From: Bactericera cockerelli
Taxonomy: Eukaryota; Arthropoda; Insecta; Hemiptera; Triozidae
Assembly (NCBI GenBank): GCA_024516035.1
Contig: CM044959.1
Coordinates: forward strand, 32,488,118-32,552,117
Direction of reading: 5' to 3'
DNA: 64,000 bases
The position numbers and the translations under genes were made by a program. Every line of letters begins with the position of its first letter. Position 1 is the stretch's first letter. Of the stretch, positions 21,876-33,017 are shown piece after piece. The notes under the pieces are model-generated. The model searched no databases, was not told the origin of the DNA, and was given only the letters and a program-made list of their open reading frames with translations.

Positions 21876-22587
21876 ACTTCCGAGAAATTTCTAATATTAG
21901 AAATCGGAAGTATTGTGTTCGTTTTTTTAAAAAAAATATTTTTTTGCTCGGATTTCAATTATTTTCATATTTCTGGACGTTTCATAACCTCCTGAGCAAA
22001 TTTGGTTTTGTGTCCGTCTGTCGGTCCGTCGGTCTGTCGGTCTGTTAAAACGATTCCTTGTAACGCGCAAATCTCGGAAACTACTCGACCGATTTTGATG
22101 AAATTTTGCACACATCTAGGAGACATTCTGTAGATGGTCCCATTTTCAATTCATCGAATTCGTACTAGAGGTTCTTGGTGAAAGAGACCATGCGCCTGAC
22201 CACTAACTTTTTACATAAACGCTTATATCTCGTGAACGGTACACCCGATTTTGATGAAATTTTGTATGGATATGCATATTATTATTTTACATAGGTTTTT
22301 TATATTTACTTTTTAATTAATTATAATTTAACTCTGATATTTAAGAAAATCCGAAATTTTGGACAAAAAAGTCAAAAAATAAGGACCACGACTTGCCGAT
22401 ACAGATTTTTTGTAGAATCTAGAATGTAGAAAAAACAATGTTCTACCATATAAAATAAACCTGAAGAAAATCGGTTCAGTCGTTTTGGAGATACAATTAA
22501 TTTTGTATAAAATCTCAAAATTGGCACGTGTTTACAATGTGAAACAATCACGAGGAAGTATTGTGTCCATAATTGGCAGTGTTTTTC
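21876..22587. repeat. 0.7-kb repeat RA, copy B
   Basis: Direct copy of 21090-21802 after a 73-bp spacer. The first 430 bp are essentially identical, while the last 250 bp differ at scattered sites. It ends next to T runs, like copy A and the fragment at 37741. Confidence 0.85.
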
Positions 22588-22650
22588 CTAATTTATTTGA
22601 GTTTGTGACCACATAATAATAAGACTCTGAGGGTTAGGTGGTAGAAAATA

Positions 22651-22947
22651 TAATATATAATAATGCTTTTTCTTTGTGTTATTATGTCACAATTTTAGTG
22701 GGTAGCGCAGAATCATAGGACTTTACCAATTTAATTTACAATATCTTGTATTATTTTTTTTTGCTTATGATTCTGCCACTGGTCGCTGCTTCACATCAAA
22801 GCAGCTACTCATTTTTCCTCACGAGGTATGAGTGGACCCCGAACATCCAAGTACAGAGCAGAAAAAATCCTCCCCCGCTGGGAATCAAACCCAGGTCACC
22901 ATGTGTGCAATGCCTAGCGCGCTAACTCACTCTGCCACAGTGACTAC
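22651..22947 (-). mobile_element. S1 tRNA-derived SINE with 16-bp target-site duplication
   Basis: TAGGTGGTAGAAAATA is present exactly at 22635-22650 and 22948-22963. On the minus strand the head has GGCAGAGTGAGTTAGCGCGC (A box) and CTGGGTTTGATTCCC (B box). Then come CTCATACCTCGTGAGGAAAA and a 3' part CTACCCACTAAAATTGTGAC ending in an AT-rich tail. Of the S1 copies seen here, this one has the best tRNA-like head. Confidence 0.9.
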
Positions 22948-23020
22948 TAGGTGGTAGAAAATACTTCGAGCATTAACCTCGCCTGGTGGTTACCTTCCAC
23001 TAAAGAGCATTACTATTATA

Positions 23021-23871
23021 GCCCAACTTCTAAACCTCTATTACTACCATTTTGCGAATTAATAATAAGAATTCGTTCCATAATAACTTCTCAGAAAACA
23101 CCTGCTTAATAACATCTTGCAAATGTTTCGTCTACGTATTATTCCTTCTAGCAAACAAAACTCCTTTGATGATGCCTGTACGTAATGAAAGAGGACGATT
23201 AAAAAGAAAAAGTTTTTCTTTCTAGTTTCACCCCAGATAACCTAGTTTGTCTTATACACTAGTTTCACTCTATATAAGCTAGTTTCTCCTGTTAAAAAAT
23301 AATAATAAAAGCAGTTCTGCTGGTAACATAAGTAGGTATACACATTTAAAAGTTTTACATTACAATCTATCTAATTTCAGTTTCATCTACATAATATCTA
23401 ATGTCCTCGTTGTATATTATGAGGCAACCAATCAGCAAAGATAACCCTTGTTCAAAAGTTTGGCCCAAATATTCGAAGTTTTTTTTCAATTCAATATGTA
23501 AATTGAAAATTGAAGCATCTTGCAAGCAAACTGTTCTCTTCAGAGTTTTCCATTCAATCAAGGAGGTTTCTGTGGCAGTGAAGTAAATAGAAAAGGTTTA
23601 ACAGAGCTCGGGGAATTCGAGTTTGACATGCCATCATCATCAAGAAAAGTGACGAATAAAGGAGTGATGAATAATTTGAGGTTTTTTTTTTTCTCACTTG
23701 ATGTTGTTTGAGCAAGGTACCTAATTCTGTATTCATTCGGGTTAAATCAACACTTTAAAATACACAAGATGACTTGATAAATGAAAATAATAGCAAACCT
23801 CTTTGGTCTCTAGTTTTTCTCTTTAACAATTAACCCGCCATTTGTTGTAAATTTACTAAACAAATCCTCAC
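23021..23871. other. Unassigned AT-rich stretch
   Basis: Nothing recognised. The overlapping open frames near 23400-23740 are on both strands and carry no domain. Confidence 0.4.
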
Positions 23872-24014
23872 CAGCCTGCGTTGGACCGGTTATTGTCAGC
23901 ATTACGATCATTTGAAAGTGGGGGTCATCCACCATGTACTAACTTCGATGGATTTTGCTTAACTTCAACGGACTTACAAGAACTGGTGTAACGTGTCATT
24001 GACACGGGCTGACG
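23872..24014 (-). mobile_element. 5S rRNA-derived SINE, copy 4
   Basis: On the minus strand: GACACGTTACACCAGTTCTT, GTTGAAGTTAAGCAAAATCC, then GAAGTTAGTACATGGTGGAT and GACC. It therefore keeps the box A, intermediate and box C regions of 5S rRNA better than copy 1. ATGCTGAC and GCAGGCTGGTGAGG follow before the copy ends. Confidence 0.75.
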
Positions 24015-26828
24015 GATTATTTTAAACTAATGTAGTCATCATTGGTTATGTTTAATATAATATCTAATAGATCATTTGGTTGTTTTGTAATCCACTCTAG
24101 AAATCCTCCTCAAACTGAAACGTGTCTCTTCAAAAAAATTAGTACTTCAAAAAATAGAAATATGACAAGTTGTTAAATATTCATAGAATTTCAACTCAAC
24201 TTGATTACCTCATCATGTTCATATAATCAATAAATATGTCAATGGACAGATGGTATAGTCATCGAAGAGCTCTCAGCCTTTCTGGGAAACAGAAAGTGTC
24301 AAGTGTGCCCTGTGTTCTATCTGTGTCATTGTTTCCACCACAAGTCACACCAATTGAATGCTGCAGCTATGTCTGGTGCATCTCCCATTTTATTAAATTA
24401 AGCGAATCTTTGTTTGAACATCTTGTCGGTTCTCCTCTCTTCCTCTTCTCTCTCAACCAGTGTTATATTTTTCTCTTTTATCTGCCACTTCCTTTTCTTG
24501 TTTCCTTTTTCTTTATCTGCTCACTTCTCTTCTTCTGCTGGTCTTGATACCGTCTCTTCCTTTTCTCCTATTTACATTATTTGGTTTTTTTTCTCTCTAT
24601 TCCGCTCTTTCTTTTTCTATTATTTTTCTACTCCTGTTCTCTCTTCTTTTTCCCACTCCATTGCTTCATATCTCTCTCTCTCTCTACTTTTATTAGTTTC
24701 AGTCAAAATTGCTAGAGTACCACGTGTAGTGCTTTTTTCACATATTTTGGGTAGGCATATGCAATCCATGCATTGTGTTTTGCTCAGAGTATCAAATGAT
24801 CTCTTCCTTTTCTTCTTCTTTCATTTTGCCAATTCCCAAACCTCTTTGGGGTTGGCGTTATTAACTTGTTCTCTTATTGGAAAGTGTTTACTTCTCGTTT
24901 TATGTAAATTGGTTTTATGTTACTTAGTTGGTTTCGTTGTACAATTTTGTTGGACATACATGCGTTATGTTAGTTGAAATCCTCCCTCTAGAGTCCCTTC
25001 CTGCACCAGTCTTGTTACCAGTTACTTTTCCCACTTACTTTTTCATCTCCTTACTTCCTCGCTATCTACCTGCAAGACCCCTTCTTCTTCCACCTCTGGC
25101 TCGATTCCTTTGTTCCTTCTTCATGTCATTCATACATATTGTATTCTCAAAACGATGTAGAGCTGTTACTTGGATTTTATTTATTTATTTTAAATGATTT
25201 ATTCCTTCAATATATTTTATTTATGCTTTTTTAAAACATTTTATCTGCTTTAATATATGTAATGATTTATCTTTTCTGAATGTCATATTCGTATTTTCTC
25301 ATTCAAATACGGTAGTAAAATCCAATATTGTGGAAATTCTACTATGTTTTATGTAGAATTTCAATTCCTGTAAAATATTTCAATTTATTACTTATTTCCA
25401 TAAGAAAATCACTACCTTGCAGTTTTTTGAAATCCTTAAACAGAATAGCACACACAATAGCGGAGAAAGAAATCATACAAATTTCTATTATTTTCTTTTT
25501 TGAAAATTATTAAGATATTAATAAAAATCTTCATGTCTCATATCTGAGCAAGCCCGCACCATCCTCGCATTCATACTTCTCACTCTTCGCCTCGTACCTC
25601 CCAATCTTACTGACACAGCTCTTATGAGTGCTATTTCAGCTTTCACTCTTAAACATTCCACTACCATTTTTGACTCAATTTAAAGGTTTTTTTAATACAA
25701 ATTTCTATCATATGTACATATATGTATATCTAAAATACACCTAAAAATTGATTTCACACAAGTCGGGGTAAGAGACTTAAGCGGGTCACTTCAGTGAGAT
25801 ACGAGGCGGCTAAGTGTTAAGGTGAAAACAAAATTAATGTTATAGCTCGCCCTATATGCAATGAATTGTGCTAGAAACTAGTAACTTTCAATGTCGGTCC
25901 TCTGCTGTAGAGGTACATAAATATTTTTACTCCCAAACTGCGGTTGAAACAAGTTGACTAGTAGACCTCTCTTATTTAAATTTATCCTTTCCCACAAAAG
26001 GAATCTTGTAGCTTCCTCTTCCTTGCAACAATTTGGAAAGTTCTGGCCGGAAAGTCGGCTTCCGTCTCTTGTTAACTTTTATGTTAAAACCAAGCCATAA
26101 CAGTGGGACAAGACGGTGCTCAGGCAGACTGGCAGACATTGTTTTCAACATTTTCTTTTTGTTCTATTTTAATTCAGAAGTGAAATTTACAATGAGAACC
26201 GTTCAGTTGGCTTTTATTTCCTAGCATGTTCTTTTTGAACCAATTTTTAGTTGGATATTATAATTATATGTATTATTCTCAACGGAAAAAAATACATGAA
26301 TAATGTATGAATATAAAATTATTTAACAAAACGTATCTAACCCCTCTAAAATACATAAAAGCATATTAACCAACATTAAAGGGCTAGTATATTATCTGAA
26401 TTTCAAATATTAAACCTTTTTCTCAGTTCCAAAAAGGCCTTGAAAACTTGGCTGTATTTCACTTTTTATCATCTCATGGTAATTATTTTTGTATGAACGC
26501 CCTAATATTATTACGAGTATGCAATGTGCATGGAATGGTCGAAAATTAAGTTACAATTTTCTCTCTTTTCGTCGGACTACGTAATATCAAGTAGTTCGAA
26601 TGTAAAGTTGAAAAAGATGCGAAGACCAAGTTTTCAATTTAGGTTAGGATATTTTTAAAGTTACTTTAACCTGTTTCACTTTTTTGTATTCCCTCGCGCA
26701 AATAACTTGCTTACCTACTTTTAACTACTCATCCATTGAATTTTTAACTTGATCTAATTCTTACATCTAGTCTTTCTATCCTAGTCCATGTCATTTTAAA
26801 AGTTTGAATTGTATTATGTCTTAGTAAT
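24015..26828. other. Unassigned 2.8 kb, partly pyrimidine-rich
   Basis: From about 24420 to 24700 the plus strand is T/C-rich (TTCTCTTTTT-type), which produces long but low-complexity frames rich in F, L and S. No gene, RNA or bounded element was recognised. Confidence 0.45.
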
Positions 26829-27500
26829 GTTATATGTAAATGTAGATGGATGTCAAATGATACAGATGTAAATTCAATAGTTATAGGAGAACAGGAGGTA
26901 AAAAAGGCACATGACTTTGTATACCTTGGGCATTTGCTAAGTTTTGATGGTCAATGGCCAGAAATTTTGAGAAGATGTGCTATTGGATGGTCCACATTGC
27001 TAAAAAATAGAACAATTTATAAAAGTAAAATACCCTTAAAGATCAAAAAGAGACTTTGGGAAATGACTGTAGTACCAGCTCTGACTTATGGATGTGAAAG
27101 TTGGATAATGTCAAACAAGATTAAACAAAAATTGAAAGTAACTGTCAGAAGTATGGAAAGATATATGATTGGCATAACAAGAAAGGACAGAAAAAGGAAC
27201 ACATGGATAAGAAAACAAACAGGATTAGTGAACATAATAGAGCGAATGATGAGACGAAAATGGAAATGGATAGGACATATACTAAGAACAAATGACAACA
27301 GGTGGTCGCGCATTGTAATGGAGTGGTACCCAAGAGAATGCAAGAGAAAAAGAGGAAGGCCAAGAGTGAGCTGGGATTATGAAATTAAAAAAATCTACAA
27401 TAGTGTAACATGGCCAAGAAATACAAGAAACAGAAAAGAGTGGAAAACAACAATTCAAAACATATGTAATCAAGAAAACTTGCTAGAACATAAGTAGAAT
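26829..27500 (+). pseudogene. 3' end of an RTE-clade non-LTR retrotransposon reverse transcriptase ORF
   Basis: The open frame 26850-27497 (215 codons) is the C-terminal part only. In order it shows VYLGHLLSFDG, KIKKRLWEMTV, ALTYGCESW, a basic WIRKQTGL segment, RRKWKWIGHILR, RWSRIVMEWYPR and KRKRGRPRVSWDYEI. This order is the usual C-terminal end of RTE-type ORFs, downstream of the polymerase palm. The catalytic YADD region and the endonuclease are absent, since upstream sequence has no matching frame. It is a 5'-truncated insertion, normal for LINEs. Codon use is strongly A/T-biased, like its surroundings. Confidence 0.85.
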
Positions 27501-28013
27501 AAGTTCAATAAGTACAATATTAAAATAAGTATTACTGCCTTTTAAATATTCAATAAGTAGAAGAATATATTATTGCTATTATCATTATTATAGATATTTC
27601 AATCAATTTTTATTTAACATTTTAAAACAAATTAAAAATGTGTCTTAGTTTCAATATGTTGCATCGAAATCAATAATGTTTTGAGTAAAACTGGTTTTTT
27701 TTTGAGAATTGTACTAATTATAATGTAAGCCTCTCATTTAGAAACTGTAATATTAGCATGATAACAAAGAAAAAAAATATGTGTGGTTCTTTTTAGCTAT
27801 TGAAATTTGGTTCAAATTAAAATAAAATGGGTAGAAAAGAGAGACTCAAATCAAAAAAAAATACCCCTAATTTTGAGCTTTATACTCTGGTTAGGGAGGT
27901 CTCAGTCCAATAGGACTGATTTTGTTATTTTCCAACATTGTATATTTTAAGATAAATTTTATTATATTACTTGTAACAAATAAAGACTTAAATAAATAAA
28001 TAAATAAATAAAT
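27501..28013 (+). repeat. Probable LINE 3' UTR with TAAA microsatellite tail
   Basis: Non-coding AT-rich sequence follows the RT stop and ends in AAATAAAGACTTAAATAAATA repeats (TAAA units to 28013). RTE-like elements often end in a short tandem repeat, so it may be the same insertion. A second unrelated LINE tail is possible. Confidence 0.45.
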
Positions 28014-28699
28014 GTTATATGTATGATATTTTGTTAAATTATGTTTAAGTCTTAATAATTTGATTGTAATTTTAGTTGTAAGATCTTTTGCAAATTGTGC
28101 TTGATGTTTCATGAACAGCATAATAAATATAATATTATATATAAATGCTAATGCTAATAAAGGTCAATGCTAAGTAAGATAATTTGCTTTAACTTAAAAA
28201 TTTAACACCTATACAAAAAAGTATTTTGCCTAAGTCCAACAATTCCTAAAGGATAAAAGTAAAGAGTGTAATCTAAACATTCTAAACCACGCGGTTGTAA
28301 AAGACATTGTTCTTTATATCATCTGCTCGTGTTTCGTCACTTTTTGCGACTCCAAGGATATTTGTTGATCATGAAGAAAACTTTGCACTATGATAATTAG
28401 TATTGTGGCAGACTGCGTACTCTACTATGCAAAGTGGATGTAAAATTGATTCTCAACTTTTCTCCTTTTCGAATTTAACTGAAATGAAAGTTTTGGGGCA
28501 ACACTTTGCTGAACCTAAAAAACTTTAAAGCGTTCATAAAATTTGGTAATAATTATGAAGTAGGAAATATACGTTCATTGTTAGCGTCAACAGTTAGGGG
28601 CGAGTGCTAATATTCAGCAGACTCTAATGATAGTCTCTTTCTAATTCTCTGCTATCACCAAAAAGCTAAACTGGGAGAAGTTATTATAATAATTCAGAC
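28014..28699. other. Unassigned AT-rich stretch
   Basis: Nothing recognised. Confidence 0.4.
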
Positions 28700-28878
28700 C
28701 AGGCCCGGTTTACGGCTGTGATTTGGGTCAGATATTGGCTTCCGGCAGTGGCGCAATAAACGATGCATGCAGATACAACCACGGCAATTTTGTTATTCCA
28801 TGTTTTGCGCCCCCCTAAAAAGCCAATGCCTAGCGCCCTATTCACGTGCCTATTGTACCTATTTGGTGAAACGGGCCT
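28700..28878. mobile_element. Possible hAT-type MITE
   Basis: CAGGCCCGGTTTAC at the left and GTGAAACGGGCCTA at the right are imperfect inverted ends about 178 bp apart. The GC-rich interior (GCGCCCCCCTAAAAAGCC, CCTAGCGCCC) stands out from the AT-rich flanks. The CAGG.CCGGTTTA type of end recalls hAT MITEs. No clear 8-bp target duplication is seen. Confidence 0.45.
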
Positions 28879-29843
28879 AAGACATTATCTTTAAATGAAA
28901 AGTCTTTCTGTAGATAGAAAATTGTATTTTATCGTGACATTATTAGAAATATCAGAAAACTCGTTTTTTCTATACCACTGCACAGCGGATCCAAGTGTTT
29001 TTCTTTGTAAGAATCTCCCTAGCCACCCAGCGCGGCAACCCAGCTAGTATCCTAGGTACTAGAAACCCACAGTTGCAGGTGGAGGATGACAACAGGGATA
29101 TTTAACGATGAAATACACGTTTATTATACAGGTTTTTCTTTCCTCTGTACGTTAGGGCATCCCTCGATATTACCCTATAGTCCCTATATGAAGTAATAAC
29201 CTGGAGGTAGAGTCCTGGGAGATTTATATCCTGCCAGGATTTTATTCAAATTCGCTTTATCTGTACTTTCTATTAGGAAACTCTCCGTTGTTTATTTTTC
29301 CTTGAACACCTTCACCATCTTTATCTCCTTGCTCTCTTTTATCCCCCTTCCCTCCACACAGGGGTTTCTTATTCTGTTTACAAATGTGTAATATGGAGGT
29401 GCATTAGCTTTTACTACTTTACATTACACGAGGTATTATACCTGGACTTTTTTGTAGCTCTTTGCTCCAAGGTATTGGATTTATGAGATTCCTTTCTTCA
29501 TTTACACATATTATTCAAATTTACCTTTCTGTGAAACAGAATTTTTTCTATTTTTCGTGCTATTTCCTTTTCGGTTTCGTTTTTTATGTTTTATGTGTAC
29601 AGTACAAGGTCATTGGTTGCACACAAAGCTCTGTAATTCTACTCACTCATTCAGGGTTGACCATAATTAATGGCTAAACTTAGAATCTTAAATAAAACTA
29701 GGTAACTGTAGCATCCACTCAGACAAGTGAAATGTTGTGTTTTTATAACTATCTACCTATAAATAAAATGGCCCGAGATGCGATTAAAAAGATGATCTGG
29801 AAAAAGATACGTTTTCCTAGCCACACCATTTTTGCACAGTAGA
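28879..29843. other. Mostly unassigned; possible Helitron 3' end at 29037-29048
   Basis: GGCAACCCAGCTAGT near 29035-29048 matches the minus-strand reading of the 12739 and 14843 motif (ACCCAGCTAGT). No hairpin typical of Helitrons precedes it. The rest is unassigned. Confidence 0.3.
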
Positions 29844-29875
29844 AACAAAATTGGTCTGTGAAGACCAATTTTGTT
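29844..29875. repeat. 13-bp perfect hairpin
   Basis: AACAAAATTGGTC pairs with GACCAATTTTGTT across a 6-nt loop. It lies 4 bp upstream of a 5S-like SINE start. Confidence 0.75.
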
Positions 29876-29878
29876 TGT

Positions 29879-29990
29879 TAGCCAGAGTCAATGGGACGTT
29901 TCATGCCGTTCTTGCTAAAGTTAAGCAACGTTTAGTGTAATTAGGAATCGGTGGATGACCACTCTTTGTTTAGCCCTTGTGGTTATTGGT
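29879..29990 (+). mobile_element. 5S rRNA-derived SINE head, copy 5
   Basis: AGCCAGAGTCAATGGGACGT, GCCGTTCTTG, CTAAAGTTAAGCAACGT, GTGTAATTAGGAATCGGTGG and ATGACCACTCTT follow the 5S order. Diverged, and the tail is lost. Confidence 0.6.
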
Positions 29991-31603
29991 GGTGTTTCTA
30001 CTAGCAACATTGAGAGTTTCAAAAATATAAAAAATAGTTTGACTGTCCTAGTTGAAATTTTGAATGAACTTATTTTAATTAAAGTGTATTTTTCAAAAAT
30101 CAAAACATGAGAAAAAATCTAATCAAGTTTGTAATGAGTGATGAAATCTATTGAACTAGTTCGGATATGGGCTTATTTTTTTCCTTTAGTTTATGAAGTG
30201 TCCTATCACGTGATGTGTTTATATCATTCAGAATTTTTATAATAGATTAAAGAAATAAAAAGTATGGAAAGCCATAAAAGTATTTACATTTTTTTTTACA
30301 GAAATGAAATTTTGGGTCTGCTGGTAATCGGATCCGCTACTTAAGGCGACTAGCTCATGAGTCAATCAGCCTCTTTGGCGGAACACTTGGTGACTTATGA
30401 ATCCTAACTGACAGAAATATTTTCCAATTGAAAACATGAATTCATGGGTTCAATGTCTGTTGCATATTAAAATTGAAAAATACCTCTTTAAATCCGAGGA
30501 AAATTGAACTTCATTTTATAGGTATTTTTTTTACACGTAAAAATAAAGTTCTCAAAAATCATGCTCTCATCAACAAAAAAATACACGAAAATATTAAATA
30601 AATTGTGGCGGACCTACCTGATACAAAGAAAATGTTCAATTTTCAAGTCTGAAAATAGCGAAAATGAAAAAGCTCGTAATTTTACGCAAATGAAAATTCC
30701 GTACTCAAAATGGAGCTGAGTCTCCGCTTCGCGTGATGTCGCTTCGACAGCAGATATCGCACTGACACTGAACTTGGGCTCTCCGTCTAGGTGAAGGTCG
30801 CAGAGGCCAAGATCCCGCTTCAGGATGGAAAATTGATGAGCAATAGACCTAACACACATAAACAATGTATGATACTATCGGGATTTCAAAAGGAAAATCT
30901 ACTAATACTGTTATAATCTTTTTCTTACTTCTTCTTTACAATTTCTATAGTTGTCTATTTTGTAACAAAGGTTTACAACAAATTTCTTATTAGCTTCTTT
31001 CTTTTCCACTTTCTCAGAGGCTAAGGGGCCGGGGGTTTGACCAAATAATAAAATACGTCTAGGGGTTACTGCTGGATAAAAGATATTCATTAGTCCTAAG
31101 CGGGCAATAAAAATAAGGCGATATAGTTATTTTTTCAAAATATTCCATTTTTTGTCCCTACATTTACGATAATCCCTACCTTTTTTGCTCTCTATCACTC
31201 TCTCTTTCCCCTCGATAGCTTTATTTTTGCTGTATCTCTTTCTTTCCTCTTTATGTTATCTTTTTATTATTTTCTCTTCACCCCCTTTTCTCTCTCACTC
31301 TCATTTCTCTCCTCTTTTTATCTCTCACTGTGCAACGTTTTCATTCTTCCTCAAAATAATGTGTCACCTGAAATTATAAATTATTCTCTATATGATCAAC
31401 ATACTAATATTCAGAGATGTCCGAAATTCCTGGAACGGTTTTTACAACGGCTTACAATTAAATAGATACTTAAATTTTGTATGTAATTTGAACACAACTT
31501 TTTGGCGTGATCAATTTCCCAAAAGTCATGAAAGTGACACTTAAATGTAACCAGCCATTTTTTATTTGATATTTGAAATCTAACTCGAATGCTACACACA
31601 ATA
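29991..31603. other. Unassigned stretch with a pyrimidine-rich part
   Basis: 31170-31350 is T/C-rich and gives low-complexity frames. 30305-30385 faintly resembles a decayed tRNA-like head on the minus strand, but its B box is lost. No gene recognised. Confidence 0.4.
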
Positions 31604-33017
31604 ATCAAACACCTCGGCCGAGGTGTGAAGAACGCCTATACAAAGAAAGAGACAGCCCGGCAGAGTGTAAGGTTACGGAAAACATAGTTCCCATGCATTT
31701 CATGTACTTTCAGCCAGCGAAAAGTGCAACATGAATATCTAAAATTGCGATTTTTATTGCAAAAATGGACTCTACGTTGAAAAATAAATTGATTTGACTC
31801 TTTGTTTGACTTCCTAGGCCAACGGGAACTCTATTTTCGAGACCCCCCAGCAATCGTGAAAGACATGAAAAGATTCATAATTTTTTTTTTCTGTTTTTTT
31901 TTTTCATACGGATCCTTTGAGACCCGACTTCGTGTCTTTAACTTGGCACTGAAGATTAAGTGAGGTGTCTAAAGTGATCAAGATATAATGGAGATGAGCC
32001 CGGACCAAAAAAAATTTTTAAATTATAAGCGGGCGGCCAATTTGGGCGGCCTCGGGTTTTGGGAGCCCAAATCGGGAATTGAAGGATAATACTAATCTTA
32101 AGTGGTATCAAATGAAAGATCTTGATGAGCAGATGCCAAATTTATTGATTTTATTCCTTCATCCGGTCCACTGGGTGGCACCTGGTGGCCTTTTCATTTT
32201 CTTTGGCGGGTAGGTACCTTCGAATCCTTAGCTTAGTGGTCAGATTTTGGCCAGTATGTATTTTTCGAGATGACCTCGCTCTCTCACTGCAAAATTTTAA
32301 TGTTTAAGTTTCCAAGTATTAATTTAGTTAGTTCATTTTCCATCCGTTTCTTTAGAAGACAACTTTGTCTATTGGTAGTATGCTCGACCTGCCACCCAGT
32401 CAGCATGGGTTCGAATCTTGGCGGGGGCGAAATTTTTTAGCTCTATATTTTCAATTTGGACTTAACGTTGTTTTGTTTTTCCGATCTTTATATTTGATCT
32501 TCATGACGACCCCTTTAGCCTCACGAGGAAAATTTTAGTAGTTGCAGAATTGGCCAATGACCTGTGCCGGCATTACGAGATTGATTTTGGACAATCATGG
32601 TTGGATGGAGATAAACTATGATGAATTAGCTCTCATAATGTCGATGCTACTCACTAAAAGTTGTGACAAAGTAGTGACTAAAAGGCCGATTCTTATATAA
32701 AAATGATAATTTTATAGTTTTCATTTTCTTAAATACCTAATGTAAGAAGCATGGTCTTATTTCCGGGAGAGATACTCGTGGTGACCCTTGCAACAAGCCG
32801 GAGAGAATTCGGGTCAGAAAAGGTCAACGGGAGAGAACTCATTACCTCACCTTGATATGGTGATTACTGATTACAAATTAATTTCTTTGGCATTTGTAAA
32901 TCCAGGTGTTTTTGTGTCCCTCATAGGAGGCTTCGAGGTCTATTTAGCATTGAAAGATAAACCTAATCATGTGGAGTATAGTATCATAAGGTCTTGTATT
33001 GCAAATTTATATATTAC
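31604..33017 (+). mobile_element. R1 repeat, copy 1 (truncated by a Helitron)
   Basis: Starts ATCAAACACCTCGG, which includes the 18-bp palindrome ACACCTCGGCCGAGGTGT (31609-31626), then GAAGAACGCCTATAC. It matches copies 2, 3 and 4 read on the other strand. It contains one S1-type tRNA-like SINE (about 32350-32690) and lacks the second SINE and minisatellite found in copies 2 and 3. It ends TTTATATATTA exactly where a Helitron 3' end starts. Copies 2 and 3 continue there with TTTACTCACTTT. Confidence 0.85.
32350..32690 (+). mobile_element. S1-like SINE carried inside R1 copy 1
   Basis: Head TTGTCTATTGGTAGTATGCT (A box) and CATGGGTTCGAATCTTGG (B box), body with CCTCACGAGGAAAATTTTAG, and 3' part TACTCACTAAAAGTTGTGAC. 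It is present at the same place in all R1 copies, so it belongs to the ancestral R1. Confidence 0.75.

Larger units (their letters stand above)
21035..23020 (+). mobile_element. S2 SINE split by two later insertions
   Basis: The head half GTTCGAATCCCACCCAATGC, then ATGAATTTT, ends at about 21089. The continuation TTTCCTAATTTATTTGAG, TTTGTGACCACATAATAATA resumes at about 22587. After another break (22651-22947) the rest, CTTCGAGCATTAACCTCGCC, runs to about 23020. Read across the breaks, it matches the uninterrupted S2 at 17430-17655. The first insertion is the doubled 0.7-kb repeat; the second is an S1 SINE. Confidence 0.75.

Noticed and set aside
21141..22115. Two identical 62-codon minus-strand frames as a conserved small protein
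   Set aside because: They are identical because the RA repeat is duplicated; the pieces with repeated RTDRR come from a GTCTGTCGGTC stutter.
24414..24977. A 187-codon open frame, hydrophobic, looking like a membrane protein
   Set aside because: It arises from a T/C-rich tract that is open in more than one frame; no domain and no splice or start context.
30305..30385. A minus-strand tRNA-like SINE head
   Set aside because: The B box is degraded (GGATCCGATTACC) and no body or target duplication is visible.
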